Source of the DNA: a virus
DNA: 24,206 nt
Strand: one strand, 5' to 3'
Virus record (IMG/VR): IMGVR_UViG_3300037493_004433
Coordinates: 1-24,206 of that record
Part shown: positions 3,168 to 10,959 of the stretch, piece after piece
Layout: every line of letters begins with the position of its first letter
How positions within the stretch are numbered: the stretch's first letter is position 1
Translations under genes and position numbers: made by a program
Notes under the pieces: generated by a model
The model's input: only the letters and a program-made list of their open reading frames with translations
What the model was told of the DNA's origin: nothing
The model's database searches: none

Positions 3168-5834
3168 TTATTGGGCCTCACCCCATGAATTACCAATTTC
3201 GACATCCACTTTACTTGGGACCTCTAATTCAACAGCGGTACGCATGATTTCTGCGGCTTGTAGGGCCTCGTCACGATTCTTAACTGACACGGCAACCTCA
3301 TCATGCACCTGTAAAAGAAGACGGAAGCCTGCTTTATGTAGTGCAACCATGGCCGCTTTAGTCTGGTCAGCTGCAGAGCCTTGTATTAAACGGTTCAAAC
3401 CTTTGTACGTACCCGCACGCTTGATCCTTGGTCCGTATTCCGAGACGGCTTGTTCGTAAGGAAGTGCCTTGTTCACGCCCCATGCTATCGGCTCCCATAA
3501 TGGGAAGCGACATTTACGCCCTAGAAGGGTGCGAATAGCGCCGTTAGAAGAGGGTTTTTCAATACGACGCATGACCGCGTCGACTGTACCTTTTAAAAAG
3601 GGTACCTTTTGATGAAACGCTGCAATTAACTCACCAGCTTCGTCCACAGGAAGGTCCAATTGTCCTGCTAATTTGTTCTTGCCCATGCCGTACATCATTC
3701 CCAAAGAGCAGTTAGACACTAAAACTCCTGATACAGTGAAACGATTTCGGGGTCCGGCATTTAAGATGTCGTATACTTTTTCGAGTTTCTTCGATTCAGA
3801 TTGTTCTCTCGATACGTTGCCAAGCGAATATTGCCCCGTTGGTATCCCATGTCGTTGTTGATTCGGTCGATGGTTTTCCCCACCCAACTGCTCTCCGGGG
3901 CAATTTCCAACAAGTAGTCCACCAATTCTTTTACCGAAGAGAATTCGCAGGTAATGCCCCTGCCACCATAGTTCTTCCACCCCGCGTTTTTTTGGTTTGT
4001 GCAGCGTTGAAAAACCTCCGTTGCCCTTCTTGCCAACCGTTTCAACCCCTCCGAATCCACCAATAAATGGCCCTTCTCCGCATGTTGCTTGCGCATAGTG
4101 CATGGTCGGCACATGGTTGACTTGCCACTTTTGAGGTTGTCCAAGAGCTTCCAGTCCTCGTTCCCACAAGCGCACTGCACTTTCGCATACTGATGCTTGC
4201 CACGACGCTGTATTTCGCGGCTCACCACGGTCCACGTACCGAACTGCTTGTTCAGTATTTCCAGTGAAAACAAGTTCATCCAGTCTTGATGCTGCGACCC
4301 CGAAAGAAATTTTCCCTGATTCGACTGTCCAGACGTCATGGTCCGGTGTTGCCGTGAGATTGCCATACGTAATCACCTCTTTCTCGCCCATAAATGCCAC
4401 GCCATCGTGACTTACCCATTCTACCCCATCCCATACCATATCGTCCAGTGTTATTTCTTCAATCGCCACAAGTCCATGATCAGTTAAAACAAGCTGGCCT
4501 TCTGCAATACAAGTCTTTGCTTCTTTACGTGAAATACCTGCAGCGGTGGCCACGATTTGGTAGAAATCTGTATCTGGATCAGCACGGTAGGCTTGCACCA
4601 CATTGTCCACACCAGGCAGGTCCAGAAGGCTGGCATAATGAATCAAGATCCGTGGCTCTTGAGAAGAGAAGTCGTTCGCGGCCCATAGCTCGCCTTCCTC
4701 CGGAAGGAATAAGGAACGTACTAAGGGGCCAATGACCTCATGACGAGCGGGAACTTGTTGAAGGTTAGGTTGTGACATAGACAGCCTGCCTGTGACTGTT
4801 CCACCGTCGTCAGAGCGTAGTTGATTAACATGTGGATGTATGCGTCCATCGGCCGCAGAAAAGTCCAGGTAGGGCTGTAGGAACGTTCCGTGGGTCTTGT
4901 TTAGCTCGCGTGCTTCTACAATCATCTTAGCAATAGGATGTGCATTACTATCCAAGAAAGATTTAGTAAAACTGGGTGCGCCGGTTTCGGTCCGAGGGTA
5001 TTTGATATGAAGCTTATCAAATGCATTAGCTATACTGGTCGCGGCCCAGATGTCGACGTGATTGCCTACTTCTTTCTTAATACTCATAAGGAACTGTTGT
5101 TCTTGGCGTTTCATATCTTTAATAAGCTTCTCGGCGTTCTCTCGATCAAAGCGAACACCTTTAAACGTAAGGTCAATAAGGATGGGTAGCATCTCTGTCT
5201 CAAGACCAAAGATGGATTCCACTTCTTCCCTGCGTAATAGTGTCTGAAGGTGATGCCAAAGCTTTAAGGTCAATGCCGCATCTTGCTCCGCGTAATCACC
5301 TACGTACATGGCAGGCAACTTCCATAGCTCTTTCTTAGGATGTACACCGAAGTCTGCAGCTGCGTCCTTAAGTCCTTGTTCGGATTTAATTTCTTTTAGC
5401 ATGTCAAAACCTAGGCTATTCAGTGAAAAAGAAAAACGGTTCTCGTCCACAATTGCCGCGGCGAGCATAGTATCAATGATGCGTCCGTTGACTTCAAAAC
5501 CTGTTGCTTTTAGCCAGCCTGTATCGTATGCCGCGTTGTGCATAACCTTGTCGCAAGGTAAGGCTAAGGTCTTCTTGACCCAGCGCTCTACAATGCCTTT
5601 ATCTAGATTGCCTCCCCCTTGATGTGCTACGGGGAAATAACCCTTCCATCCATCCACGGCAAACGCGTAGCCGACGATAAAGCCATCTTTACGAGGCCAG
5701 CCTGGTCCGAACTTCTCCATGTTGGGGTCGCATGTCTCCAAGTCGATTGCGATTTCAGTCGCTTGAGACAGGTCCGGAAAGCTATTTGGAGGAAGCCATT
5801 CAGATGAAGTGGGGAATAATGATCTAGGTTTCAC
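3168..5834 (-). CDS. family A DNA polymerase with 3'-5' exonuclease domain, interrupted by an intein
   Basis: Replicative phage DNA polymerase of 888 residues, 621 after removal of the intein. Exonuclease motifs: D31-x-E33 (IDLETC), N100...D104 (HNAAYD) and Y181...D185 (YAEQD). Polymerase motif A is NDFSSQEPR with D388; motif B is R436KEAKT441 continuing after the intein as C709SLGMMYG; motif C is H844DE846. The residue matching E. coli Pol I Phe762 is L711. The intein (442-708) cuts the O-helix between the positions matching Pol I 759 and 760, so the enzyme should be inactive until splicing. The GTG start overlaps the helicase TGA (GTGA), so translation is probably coupled; AAAGG is 9 bases upstream. 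Confidence 0.95.
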   Translation of the reverse strand: MKPRSLFPTSSEWLPPNSFPDLSQATEIAIDLETCDPNMEKFGPGWPRKDGFIVGYAFAVDGWKGYFPVAHQGGGNLDKGIVERWVKKTLALPCDKVMHNAAYDTGWLKATGFEVNGRIIDTMLAAAIVDENRFSFSLNSLGFDMLKEIKSEQGLKDAAADFGVHPKKELWKLPAMYVGDYAEQDAALTLKLWHHLQTLLRREEVESIFGLETEMLPILIDLTFKGVRFDRENAEKLIKDMKRQEQQFLMSIKKEVGNHVDIWAATSIANAFDKLHIKYPRTETGAPSFTKSFLDSNAHPIAKMIVEARELNKTHGTFLQPYLDFSAADGRIHPHVNQLRSDDGGTVTGRLSMSQPNLQQVPARHEVIGPLVRSLFLPEEGELWAANDFSSQEPRILIHYASLLDLPGVDNVVQAYRADPDTDFYQIVATAAGISRKEAKTCIAEGQLVLTDHGLVAIEEITLDDMVWDGVEWVSHDGVAFMGEKEVITYGNLTATPDHDVWTVESGKISFGVAASRLDELVFTGNTEQAVRYVDRGEPRNTASWQASVCESAVRLWERGLEALGQPQKWQVNHVPTMHYAQATCGEGPFIGGFGGVETVGKKGNGGFSTLHKPKKRGVEELWWQGHYLRILFGKRIGGLLVGNCPGEQLGGENHRPNQQRHGIPTGQYSLGNVSREQSESKKLEKVYDILNAGPRNRFTVSGVLVSNCSLGMMYGMGKNKLAGQLDLPVDEAGELIAAFHQKVPFLKGTVDAVMRRIEKPSSNGAIRTLLGRKCRFPLWEPIAWGVNKALPYEQAVSEYGPRIKRAGTYKGLNRLIQGSAADQTKAAMVALHKAGFRLLLQVHDEVAVSVKNRDEALQAAEIMRTAVELEVPSKVDVEIGNSWGEAQ
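3761..4366 (-). CDS. HNH homing endonuclease gene nested out of frame inside the intein
   Basis: A complete 201-codon gene in the +1 frame relative to the polymerase. The N-terminal region has LNKQFGTWTVVSRE (about 37-50) and a zinc-ribbon-like pair (C65AC67 and C86RPC89). The C-terminal part is a phage HNH domain: NYGGRGITC (132-140), TIDRINNDMGYQRGN (165-179) and the terminal RLATYRENNLNRRN. Its frame is closed by a TGA three codons before the ATG, and AGAGGTGA lies 6 bases before the ATG, so independent translation is expected. The ATG is formed from the Y490-G491 codons after intein block B; the TAA is formed from the L691-N692 codons in block F. It probably cuts the intein-free polymerase gene to drive homing (inference). 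Confidence 0.9.
   Translation of the reverse strand: MAISRQHRTMTSGQSNQGKFLSGSQHQDWMNLFSLEILNKQFGTWTVVSREIQRRGKHQYAKVQCACGNEDWKLLDNLKSGKSTMCRPCTMRKQHAEKGHLLVDSEGLKRLARRATEVFQRCTNQKNAGWKNYGGRGITCEFSSVKELVDYLLEIAPESSWVGKTIDRINNDMGYQRGNIRLATYRENNLNRRNSKKYTTS
4373..4380 (-). promoter_or_regulatory. internal ribosome binding site for the nested HNH gene
   Basis: AGAGGTGA on the minus strand is a near-complete match to the consensus Shine-Dalgarno sequence, with an ideal 6-base spacer to the ATG at 4366. It lies within intein codons, and its last TGA is an in-frame stop of the HNH frame. It fixes the HNH start and argues against a frameshift product. Confidence 0.75.
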
Positions 5835-7336
5835 AGTCTAAAGCCTTTACGTTCGTTTTTAGGTAGGACAATATGCAGAGCTTGACGGGCACGTGTAATT
5901 CCCACGTATAGTAAGCGATTTACATCGTCAGCATTTTTCTCATACTCGTTTGCAAATTTAGAGGATAGGTCCGTGAGCAATAAGACATTGTCTGCCTCCC
6001 CTCCTTTTGCTCCGTGAATCGTGGACAGTTTAATGTTAACCTTGCCCATAAGCTTCGTGCCACGCCGTAAAAGCGCCACGATATAGTCACGTTTCTCTTC
6101 CCCTATCTTCGTCAAGGCTTCATGCCATATTGCATTGGTATCAAGGCCATGGTGTTTAATAAGATAATCCATTGTAAACATGCCTTCTGGGTCAAGATCC
6201 CTTAGCATTTTGTGTCCCCGTTTGATATAATTGGAATCGAGATGCTTATATACCTGCTTGACCACAGGGAAAGGGACTTCTTTACCCCGACGAAGTGTTT
6301 CCCACCCCATCACCGCAGTCATCACGGCTTCATTAATGCTCCGATGTCCTTGGCGCTCGAACATCAAACCTTGTGACTTAATCCAGTTATGCATATCATT
6401 TAATAAATAGTTGGTAGACGCAAGAATTAACCATTCCCCTTGTGATATGTCTACATGTTCAAAGTCATTGTAAAACTTTACCTCACCTTCATATTCACGG
6501 GGATTCCATGTCTTAGGCTGGCGTACACGAATACGATTGACCACAACATTAGCTAAGGCGTGTACTTTAGCTGGGACACGATAGGATTGATCCAGTACGG
6601 TGATGTCCCCTTCAAACCCTAGAAAGCTATTGACATCCGCTCCCGCCCAGTTATACACAGCTTGGTCATCATCCCCTGCCAAGAAAGACCGCTTGGCCCG
6701 TGAGGCAAGCTCCGCGACCAAGCGCCATTGTAGGCGGGACAAGTCTTGCGCCTCATCCACAATGAGCACTTCTAAGCTAGGTAGACGATGTGCTTCTTCT
6801 ACTATACGTTCTAGCAGGTCAGTAAAGTCTAGTAAAGAATTAGCCTCCTTGTATTGTCGGTAGGCACGTTCTACGTATTCAAAGTGATACCATTCGATAT
6901 CCATTTGGCTACGGTTATAGTGAGTGCGAAGGTCGACGCCACGGATACGAGCGATGTTAATCTCATTGAGTATGGGATTGTCTACCCTCACCATGAAGTC
7001 TTCCTCGCCATTTTCAATACCTAATTCAATACCAGCTTCTTTAGCGAACTCTCTAAAGTGCTCAGGCTTCATCATATCTTTGATACCAATACCTAAGCAT
7101 CGGTAAGCCAGACTATGAAGTGTTCTGAACCATGGAAAATCTATCTCAGGATTTAGCTGAGGGAATTTCTCTACTGCGCGTTCTTTTGCTTCAGTAGCCG
7201 CTTTGCGTGTAAATGCAAAGTAGCCCATCTCTGCAGGATGAATGCCGCTATCTAATTCCTGCTGAACTACGTTCAATAGAAAGGTAGTTTTGCCTGATCC
7301 TGGTCACGGAGGGCCAAAAACTTTACGAATAGTCAT
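5831..7336 (-). CDS. UvrD/Rep-type SF1 helicase with an in-frame TGA in the Walker A motif
   Basis: From a TTG at 7276 the frame gives 481 residues (numbering used here) with SF1A motifs: Ia FTRKAA (22-27), Ib TLHSLA (52-57), II DEAQD (174-178), III GDDDQAVYNWAGAD (201-214), IV SYR, V STIHGAKGGEADNV and VI YVGITRARQAL (457-467). Motif I is missing. It lies upstream in the same frame: an ATG at 7336 with a strong ribosome site (AAGGAGG) starts MTIRKVFGPP, then TGA at 7304-7306, then PGSGKTTFLL. Removing six bases (TCACGG on the plus strand) would restore a canonical GPPGSGKT. So the gene is either broken, read through, or carries a sequence error. The stop overlaps the polymerase GTG. It would unwind DNA for replication if intact. 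Confidence 0.85.
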
Positions 7337-7378
7337 TGACCCTGCCTCCTTTCCTTAATACAGGTTCAGTAGTCATGT

Positions 7379-7630
7379 TTAAGCGTCAAGGTCTTCAAGG
7401 ATAGGCCACATGATAATAGGTGTTGTTTCACCTACATATGCACCTACTATATTAAAGTCGATGTACTCGATCGCTTCTTCCTCAGTCATGCCATCTTGCG
7501 CTACCATGGCCTCTACAATCGTAGGGCCATCGTAGATAGCACGTTCAACAAGCATGTTGCCATGCCATGTCAGGCACCTGCCAATTAAGGCAAAGTCATA
7601 ATTATCAATTGTTAAGGTATCGTCGTTCAT
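7379..7630 (-). CDS. 83-residue acidic hypothetical protein
   Basis: The ATG overlaps the TAA of the primase gene (TAATG), so translation is coupled. The protein is very acidic (N-terminus MNDDTLTIDNYDFALIG; DGMTEEEAIEYIDFN near residues 46-60) and appears to be a compact helical domain. Its place between primase and helicase suggests a replication accessory role, but no family is recognised. Confidence 0.7.
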   Translation of the reverse strand: MNDDTLTIDNYDFALIGRCLTWHGNMLVERAIYDGPTIVEAMVAQDGMTEEEAIEYIDFNIVGAYVGETTPIIMWPILEDLDA

Positions 7631-9234
7631 TAGAATGGGCTCACTTTCTTCATTTCAGGAGTTACAAAAGGAGAATCCTGTCTGTCAAATCTAGGTAAGC
7701 ACCACACACGTGTGGTTCTGCCCTTCAAGGAAAGACTTACAGGGTCTCCGCCTAGTTCGCGCATACGTTGCGCCATCTTTGGAGTTGAAAGTCCAGTGAA
7801 GTTATTACGCTTCAAGTGAGCTTCCAAATCCTTGATTCGGAAATATACTTTGCCTTCATCATCGCTGCACCAGGGACGTCCTAGTAAAATCTCGTCGCGG
7901 TCCATGGCCTGTTGTAGGTGGGTACAAAACTCTTCTACAAGGTCCATGAAGCGTCCCGTAATGCTTGTGTCATCTGACGCTTCAGTAATCTGCTCTAGCT
8001 CCACCATTTCTTTCAGCAGGCCATTAAGCACCCCTTCCCAGTCTTGCTTACGTAAAGTAGGGGGAAGCGTATTAATCTTATCAATACACGCCTTTTGGAA
8101 AGCCATCTGATTAAACAGGCTTTCTGTCTCAAGCTCAATACGTTTACTGTTCACATCTAAGAACCATAATGGCGGCTCGGAGTTGTATTTGGATAGTGAG
8201 CCCATTTCTGGAGCATCAGGAGCATCTCCTCCAATACCAAACTTACGAGTTCGGCAAATGCCCGCATTGCAAAAAGAATTAATAGGGGCATCTTTGCATT
8301 TATATTTATAATCTTTCTTCTGCAACTGCTTGACAATAATCTGTAGTTCACTCATTCCTAGCGGAGGACCGAAATATTTCTGATTATATTCCATCAGCTT
8401 GTCTTCCCATCCCATAGCATGTACCCTTTTTAGGTAAATGCCAATATTGAACAGTCCATTGTTGCGAGTTCCTTCCGGAAATCCTTGCGCACATAAAGCT
8501 TGCATGCAAGGAGGGCCATCTTTGATTGGATTTTCGGCTTCCTTCGGTTCTTCGGGAAAAACCAATTTATCGGCTTGCACAAAGCGGCCGTAGAGCTCAT
8601 AAAACTCATCAAGTGAGGCCGCAGTACCATCGTCCTTGATTGCGTAGCGGAAGCCCTCATTACCTGCGAAATAGGGCAGGTTGAGGAAATTACCTGTGTC
8701 TCCACGCTCTACAAGTATCTCAGATTGCTTAGGAAAGATCTCCCGACCCGATTCTCCGAGTAATCCGGCACATGCCTTAAGATATCGTTGCATTTCCCCC
8801 GCGGGGATAGGGTCTTTTGTAAATAGGAATACGTGAGCGCCACCTGACTTACTACGGCAAACGACAAGAGGCAAATTAAGTTTGCGCACTTTCGTCACAA
8901 GGCCTAGATGGTCAAGAGGATATTGGTCGATGTCAATACATCCCCAAATACAACTGTTGTCTGCTCGAATAGGGATGATACCTAAGCTGGGTTCTACACC
9001 ATTAAGGTGATCTATCCAAAGGTTGTCAGTAGGTGGCTTACGAATAACCATAGCCTTGCCTGCCTGTTTACCATTATCTTTAGATTTTTCAATCTTGTAA
9101 GTACCATATGCAATATCTAGCCCGGTAAATATTGCTTTGAATTGTGTTATATCAGTCATTCTATCTTTCTCAAATAAAGATGGGGTACTCGCTACGTCTG
9201 TGCACTGCGGTGTCGACTTGACAGTGTATGTCAC
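7630..9234 (-). CDS. archaeo-eukaryotic-type primase (AEP / prim-pol like)
   Basis: A 534-residue protein from a GTG at 9234. An ATG at 9159 (residue 26, MTDITQFKAIFTGL) with GAGAAAG upstream is an equally good start. AEP catalytic motifs: D101-I-D103 (WGCIDIDQY), S130GGAH134 (motif II) and NLPYFAG (185-191). Downstream, PPCMQAL, a GTRNNGLFNIGIYLK helix and a Cys set (C243, C313, C322, C327) resemble the C-terminal zinc region seen in viral AEP primases. About residues 360-534 form a helical tail with a possible winged-helix end (RMRELGGDPV). It should make primers, and perhaps extend them, for the family A polymerase encoded downstream. Confidence 0.82.
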   Translation of the reverse strand: MTYTVKSTPQCTDVASTPSLFEKDRMTDITQFKAIFTGLDIAYGTYKIEKSKDNGKQAGKAMVIRKPPTDNLWIDHLNGVEPSLGIIPIRADNSCIWGCIDIDQYPLDHLGLVTKVRKLNLPLVVCRSKSGGAHVFLFTKDPIPAGEMQRYLKACAGLLGESGREIFPKQSEILVERGDTGNFLNLPYFAGNEGFRYAIKDDGTAASLDEFYELYGRFVQADKLVFPEEPKEAENPIKDGPPCMQALCAQGFPEGTRNNGLFNIGIYLKRVHAMGWEDKLMEYNQKYFGPPLGMSELQIIVKQLQKKDYKYKCKDAPINSFCNAGICRTRKFGIGGDAPDAPEMGSLSKYNSEPPLWFLDVNSKRIELETESLFNQMAFQKACIDKINTLPPTLRKQDWEGVLNGLLKEMVELEQITEASDDTSITGRFMDLVEEFCTHLQQAMDRDEILLGRPWCSDDEGKVYFRIKDLEAHLKRNNFTGLSTPKMAQRMRELGGDPVSLSLKGRTTRVWCLPRFDRQDSPFVTPEMKKVSPF

Positions 9235-9257
9235 AGCATCCGCTTTCCCCCAAACAC

Positions 9258-10028
9258 TTAGAAGGGTAAGTTTTCTTCTCTTGCTGCTTCGTCTTGATGT
9301 TTAACTTTCACATCACCTGAGCTAATAGACTGTGCAAATAGTTTAGCGGTTTGGTAAACGCTCGCATCTTCCACTGAACTTACACGTTCAACTTCCCAGC
9401 CGAACCACTTACCTTTATCGTTAGACTCACCAACAGTGCTAAGACGATATACTTGGCTATACATAGGAGGCGTGTATAAACCATTTTTACCATTCAATTT
9501 AACAGACATCATCATTGAATTCCACTTACGTGATTTCTTCAACTGAGTTGATTTCATCACAATCAATGCTGGGCTAGGAGTACCATTGGCATCCAATACC
9601 ATTACATAATGATTGGCAGTGTTTTCAATGTAATTACCATTATCTAAATAGTCACGATTCTCACCTGTCTCACGATGTGTCTTAGACAAGATATCGCTAG
9701 TGCTAGGATAGATATTGATAGGTGCGCCTGAACCGCTACCACGTGGTGCCCACTCTATGTACTGACGGACATAGGCTGTAGGAACAACAAGGATGCCTTT
9801 CTTACCATCATACAACTCACCTGTCACGCTGTTGTATACCATACCTGGTAGTGCGCCATCTACTTCACCCACTTCAGGTGAAGTGTTTGTTAATAGACGT
9901 AAAAATGGAAGCGCAAAGTCTTCCTGATTCATATTGTCAAATCCGCTTTGTGCGTCTTCTTCAAATGAAGAACCTAATACTAAGGCAGTAGTGCCTTTTA
10001 CTTCTGCTATTTCTGATTTAGTAGCCAT
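9258..10028 (-). CDS. ssb: putative single-stranded DNA-binding protein
   Basis: A 256-residue protein with a beta-rich body and the acidic-hydrophobic C-terminal tip EENLPF, a hallmark by which SSBs recruit partners. The body (FALPFLRLLTNTSPEVGEVD near 38-57, then GKKGILVVPTAYVRQYIEW) resembles phage proteins often annotated as SSB or gp2.5-like, though I see no direct OB-fold signature. It lies directly before the primase gene. AAGGA is about 9 bases before the ATG. It would coat ssDNA at the fork and contact helicase or polymerase. An unrelated replication accessory protein is the alternative. Confidence 0.6.
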   Translation of the reverse strand: MATKSEIAEVKGTTALVLGSSFEEDAQSGFDNMNQEDFALPFLRLLTNTSPEVGEVDGALPGMVYNSVTGELYDGKKGILVVPTAYVRQYIEWAPRGSGSGAPINIYPSTSDILSKTHRETGENRDYLDNGNYIENTANHYVMVLDANGTPSPALIVMKSTQLKKSRKWNSMMMSVKLNGKNGLYTPPMYSQVYRLSTVGESNDKGKWFGWEVERVSSVEDASVYQTAKLFAQSISSGDVKVKHQDEAAREENLPF

Positions 10029-10048
10029 GATGCTTTATCCTTTTTTCG

Positions 10049-10603
10049 TTATGCTGATTTAATTACTGCTTTTTGGCCAATGTATGCGCCGAACAATTCG
10101 CTGGGGAACTCGTTACCGCGTTCAACCTGCTCCTTAACCCATGCTTTTAAGGTCATAGGTTCTATCTTCTCGGCTTGATCAGCAGGGTAGCCAGTCTCGC
10201 CAAGTAGATTCAATAGACGGGCACATAGCTCGTCTTCGCCACGTCCAAAGCGGACACTGACAGTGTTCTTAATAATGTCATCAAAACCGTGGTCCCTGAG
10301 CCATTGGTAGGCTTCGGCTCTACGTGCTTCTGAAATCGATGCACTATAGAAGGCTTTAATTTCAATGGATGACCCATCTTCCATACGGAACGCTTTCATG
10401 CCCATACCAGCTAAAGCCTCTGGAATAGATTCCTCGGTCAATTTACGGTACTGCTCTTTACGTTCTTTAAATACAGTTTCTAGGTCAAGAATTTCTTTCT
10501 CTAAATGCTTTGCACGTTTTGCTAGATTAGCGATGCCTTGAATATCATCGTCTTTAACCTGAAGCGCACCTGCGTCTTCCTCAAATATATTCGTCAAACT
10601 CAT
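10049..10603 (-). CDS. 184-residue coiled-coil protein of the replication module
   Basis: ATG start with GGAG 6 bases upstream, overlapping the preceding gene by 23 bases. Residues of about 25-60 form a coiled coil (LAKRAKHLEKEILDLETVF...). A central beta-alpha region and a C-terminal helix with LKAWVKEQVERGNEFPSELF follow. I think similar proteins occur beside phage SSB and primase genes without known function; an annealing, Gam-like or loader role is possible but not shown. Confidence 0.7.
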   Translation of the reverse strand: MSLTNIFEEDAGALQVKDDDIQGIANLAKRAKHLEKEILDLETVFKERKEQYRKLTEESIPEALAGMGMKAFRMEDGSSIEIKAFYSASISEARRAEAYQWLRDHGFDDIIKNTVSVRFGRGEDELCARLLNLLGETGYPADQAEKIEPMTLKAWVKEQVERGNEFPSELFGAYIGQKAVIKSA

Positions 10604-10928
10604 CTATTTCTCCTTTCTTGGGGAACAAATCAACCTGAATTGGAATGTAACGTTTTTCTAGTTTATCCCATTTCAAGCACTTAAATCTACCATTATTTTT
10701 ACTTGCTGCAATAGCACTGATAATCCCAATGGCAGTAGGGTCACCTATAAAGAGGAGATAATCCTCATCAGTAAACTTTTCTAATTTACGTTGAATCCTA
10801 CGAACAGTAGGATACACCGAAAATGCAATTTGTGCATTAGGTGGCAATATTGTTTCTATGTCTCCATAGTTTAAAGCGGACGTAATGTTATGTGAACCCG
10901 TCTCAGAGACGACAAAAACTGTTGGCAC
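10581..10928 (-). CDS. 115-residue hypothetical protein, first gene of the replication unit
   Basis: GTG start with GGGAG 7 bases upstream. The sequence looks like a small alpha/beta domain: strand MPTVFVVSET, strand AQIAFSVYPT, helix VRRIQRKLEKF, strand YLLFIGDPTAIGIISAIAA, then a basic stretch and an acidic tail. I have the impression that similar proteins occur in other phages with no assigned function. It directly follows the promoter at 10960-10988. Confidence 0.7.
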   Translation of the reverse strand: MPTVFVVSETGSHNITSALNYGDIETILPPNAQIAFSVYPTVRRIQRKLEKFTDEDYLLFIGDPTAIGIISAIAASKNNGRFKCLKWDKLEKRYIPIQVDLFPKKGEIDEFDEYI

Positions 10929-10938
10929 TTTATTTCTC

Positions 10939-10957
10939 CCTTTCTATATTCGAAAAG
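10939..10957 (-). promoter_or_regulatory. 5' leader hairpin pairing with the Shine-Dalgarno sequence
   Basis: CUUUUC (10952-10957) can pair with GAAAGG (10939-10944) around a 7-base loop (GAAUAUA). The stem is identical to that at 3112-3127 while the loop differs in length, and the 3' arm touches the ribosome site of the gene at 10928. Conservation of the stem alone suggests a function in the RNA. Confidence 0.5.
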
Positions 10958-10959
10958 AC

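Larger units (their letters stand above)
3711..4511 (-). other. intein in DNA polymerase motif B (residues 442-708)
   Basis: A 267-residue protein-splicing element. It begins with Cys442 in block A (CIAEGQLVLTDHG). Block B is LTATPDHDVW with the TxxH residues T496 and H499. Block F is VYDILNAGPRNRF and block G is GVLVSN708, followed by Cys709 as the +1 nucleophile. The residue before the last Asn is Ser rather than the usual His. Removing the block joins KEAKT to CSLGMMYG, a normal family A motif B. In this frame the middle (about 500-685) shows no endonuclease motif; the same DNA encodes an HNH protein in the +1 frame. Class 1 splicing (Cys1, Asn, Cys+1) is expected from known chemistry. Confidence 0.92.

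Noticed and set aside
3761-4366. HNH domain displaced from the intein frame by two compensating sequencing errors
   Set aside because: The HNH frame has a stop three codons before its ATG, an ideal ribosome site and its own stop codon, which chance errors would not supply. Read-level checking is still advisable.
3711-4511. Group I or group II intron in the polymerase gene
   Set aside because: The polymerase frame is continuous through the insertion and has protein-splicing blocks A, B, F and G with correct junction residues, so it is an intein.
4394-4735. 113-residue plus-strand frame
   Set aside because: It is antisense to the polymerase motif A to intein region and has a shadow-like composition.
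7304-7306. Genome-wide reassignment of TGA to a sense codon
   Set aside because: Several well-placed genes here end in TGA, including the helicase itself and the 50-residue membrane protein, so TGA works as a stop in this genome.
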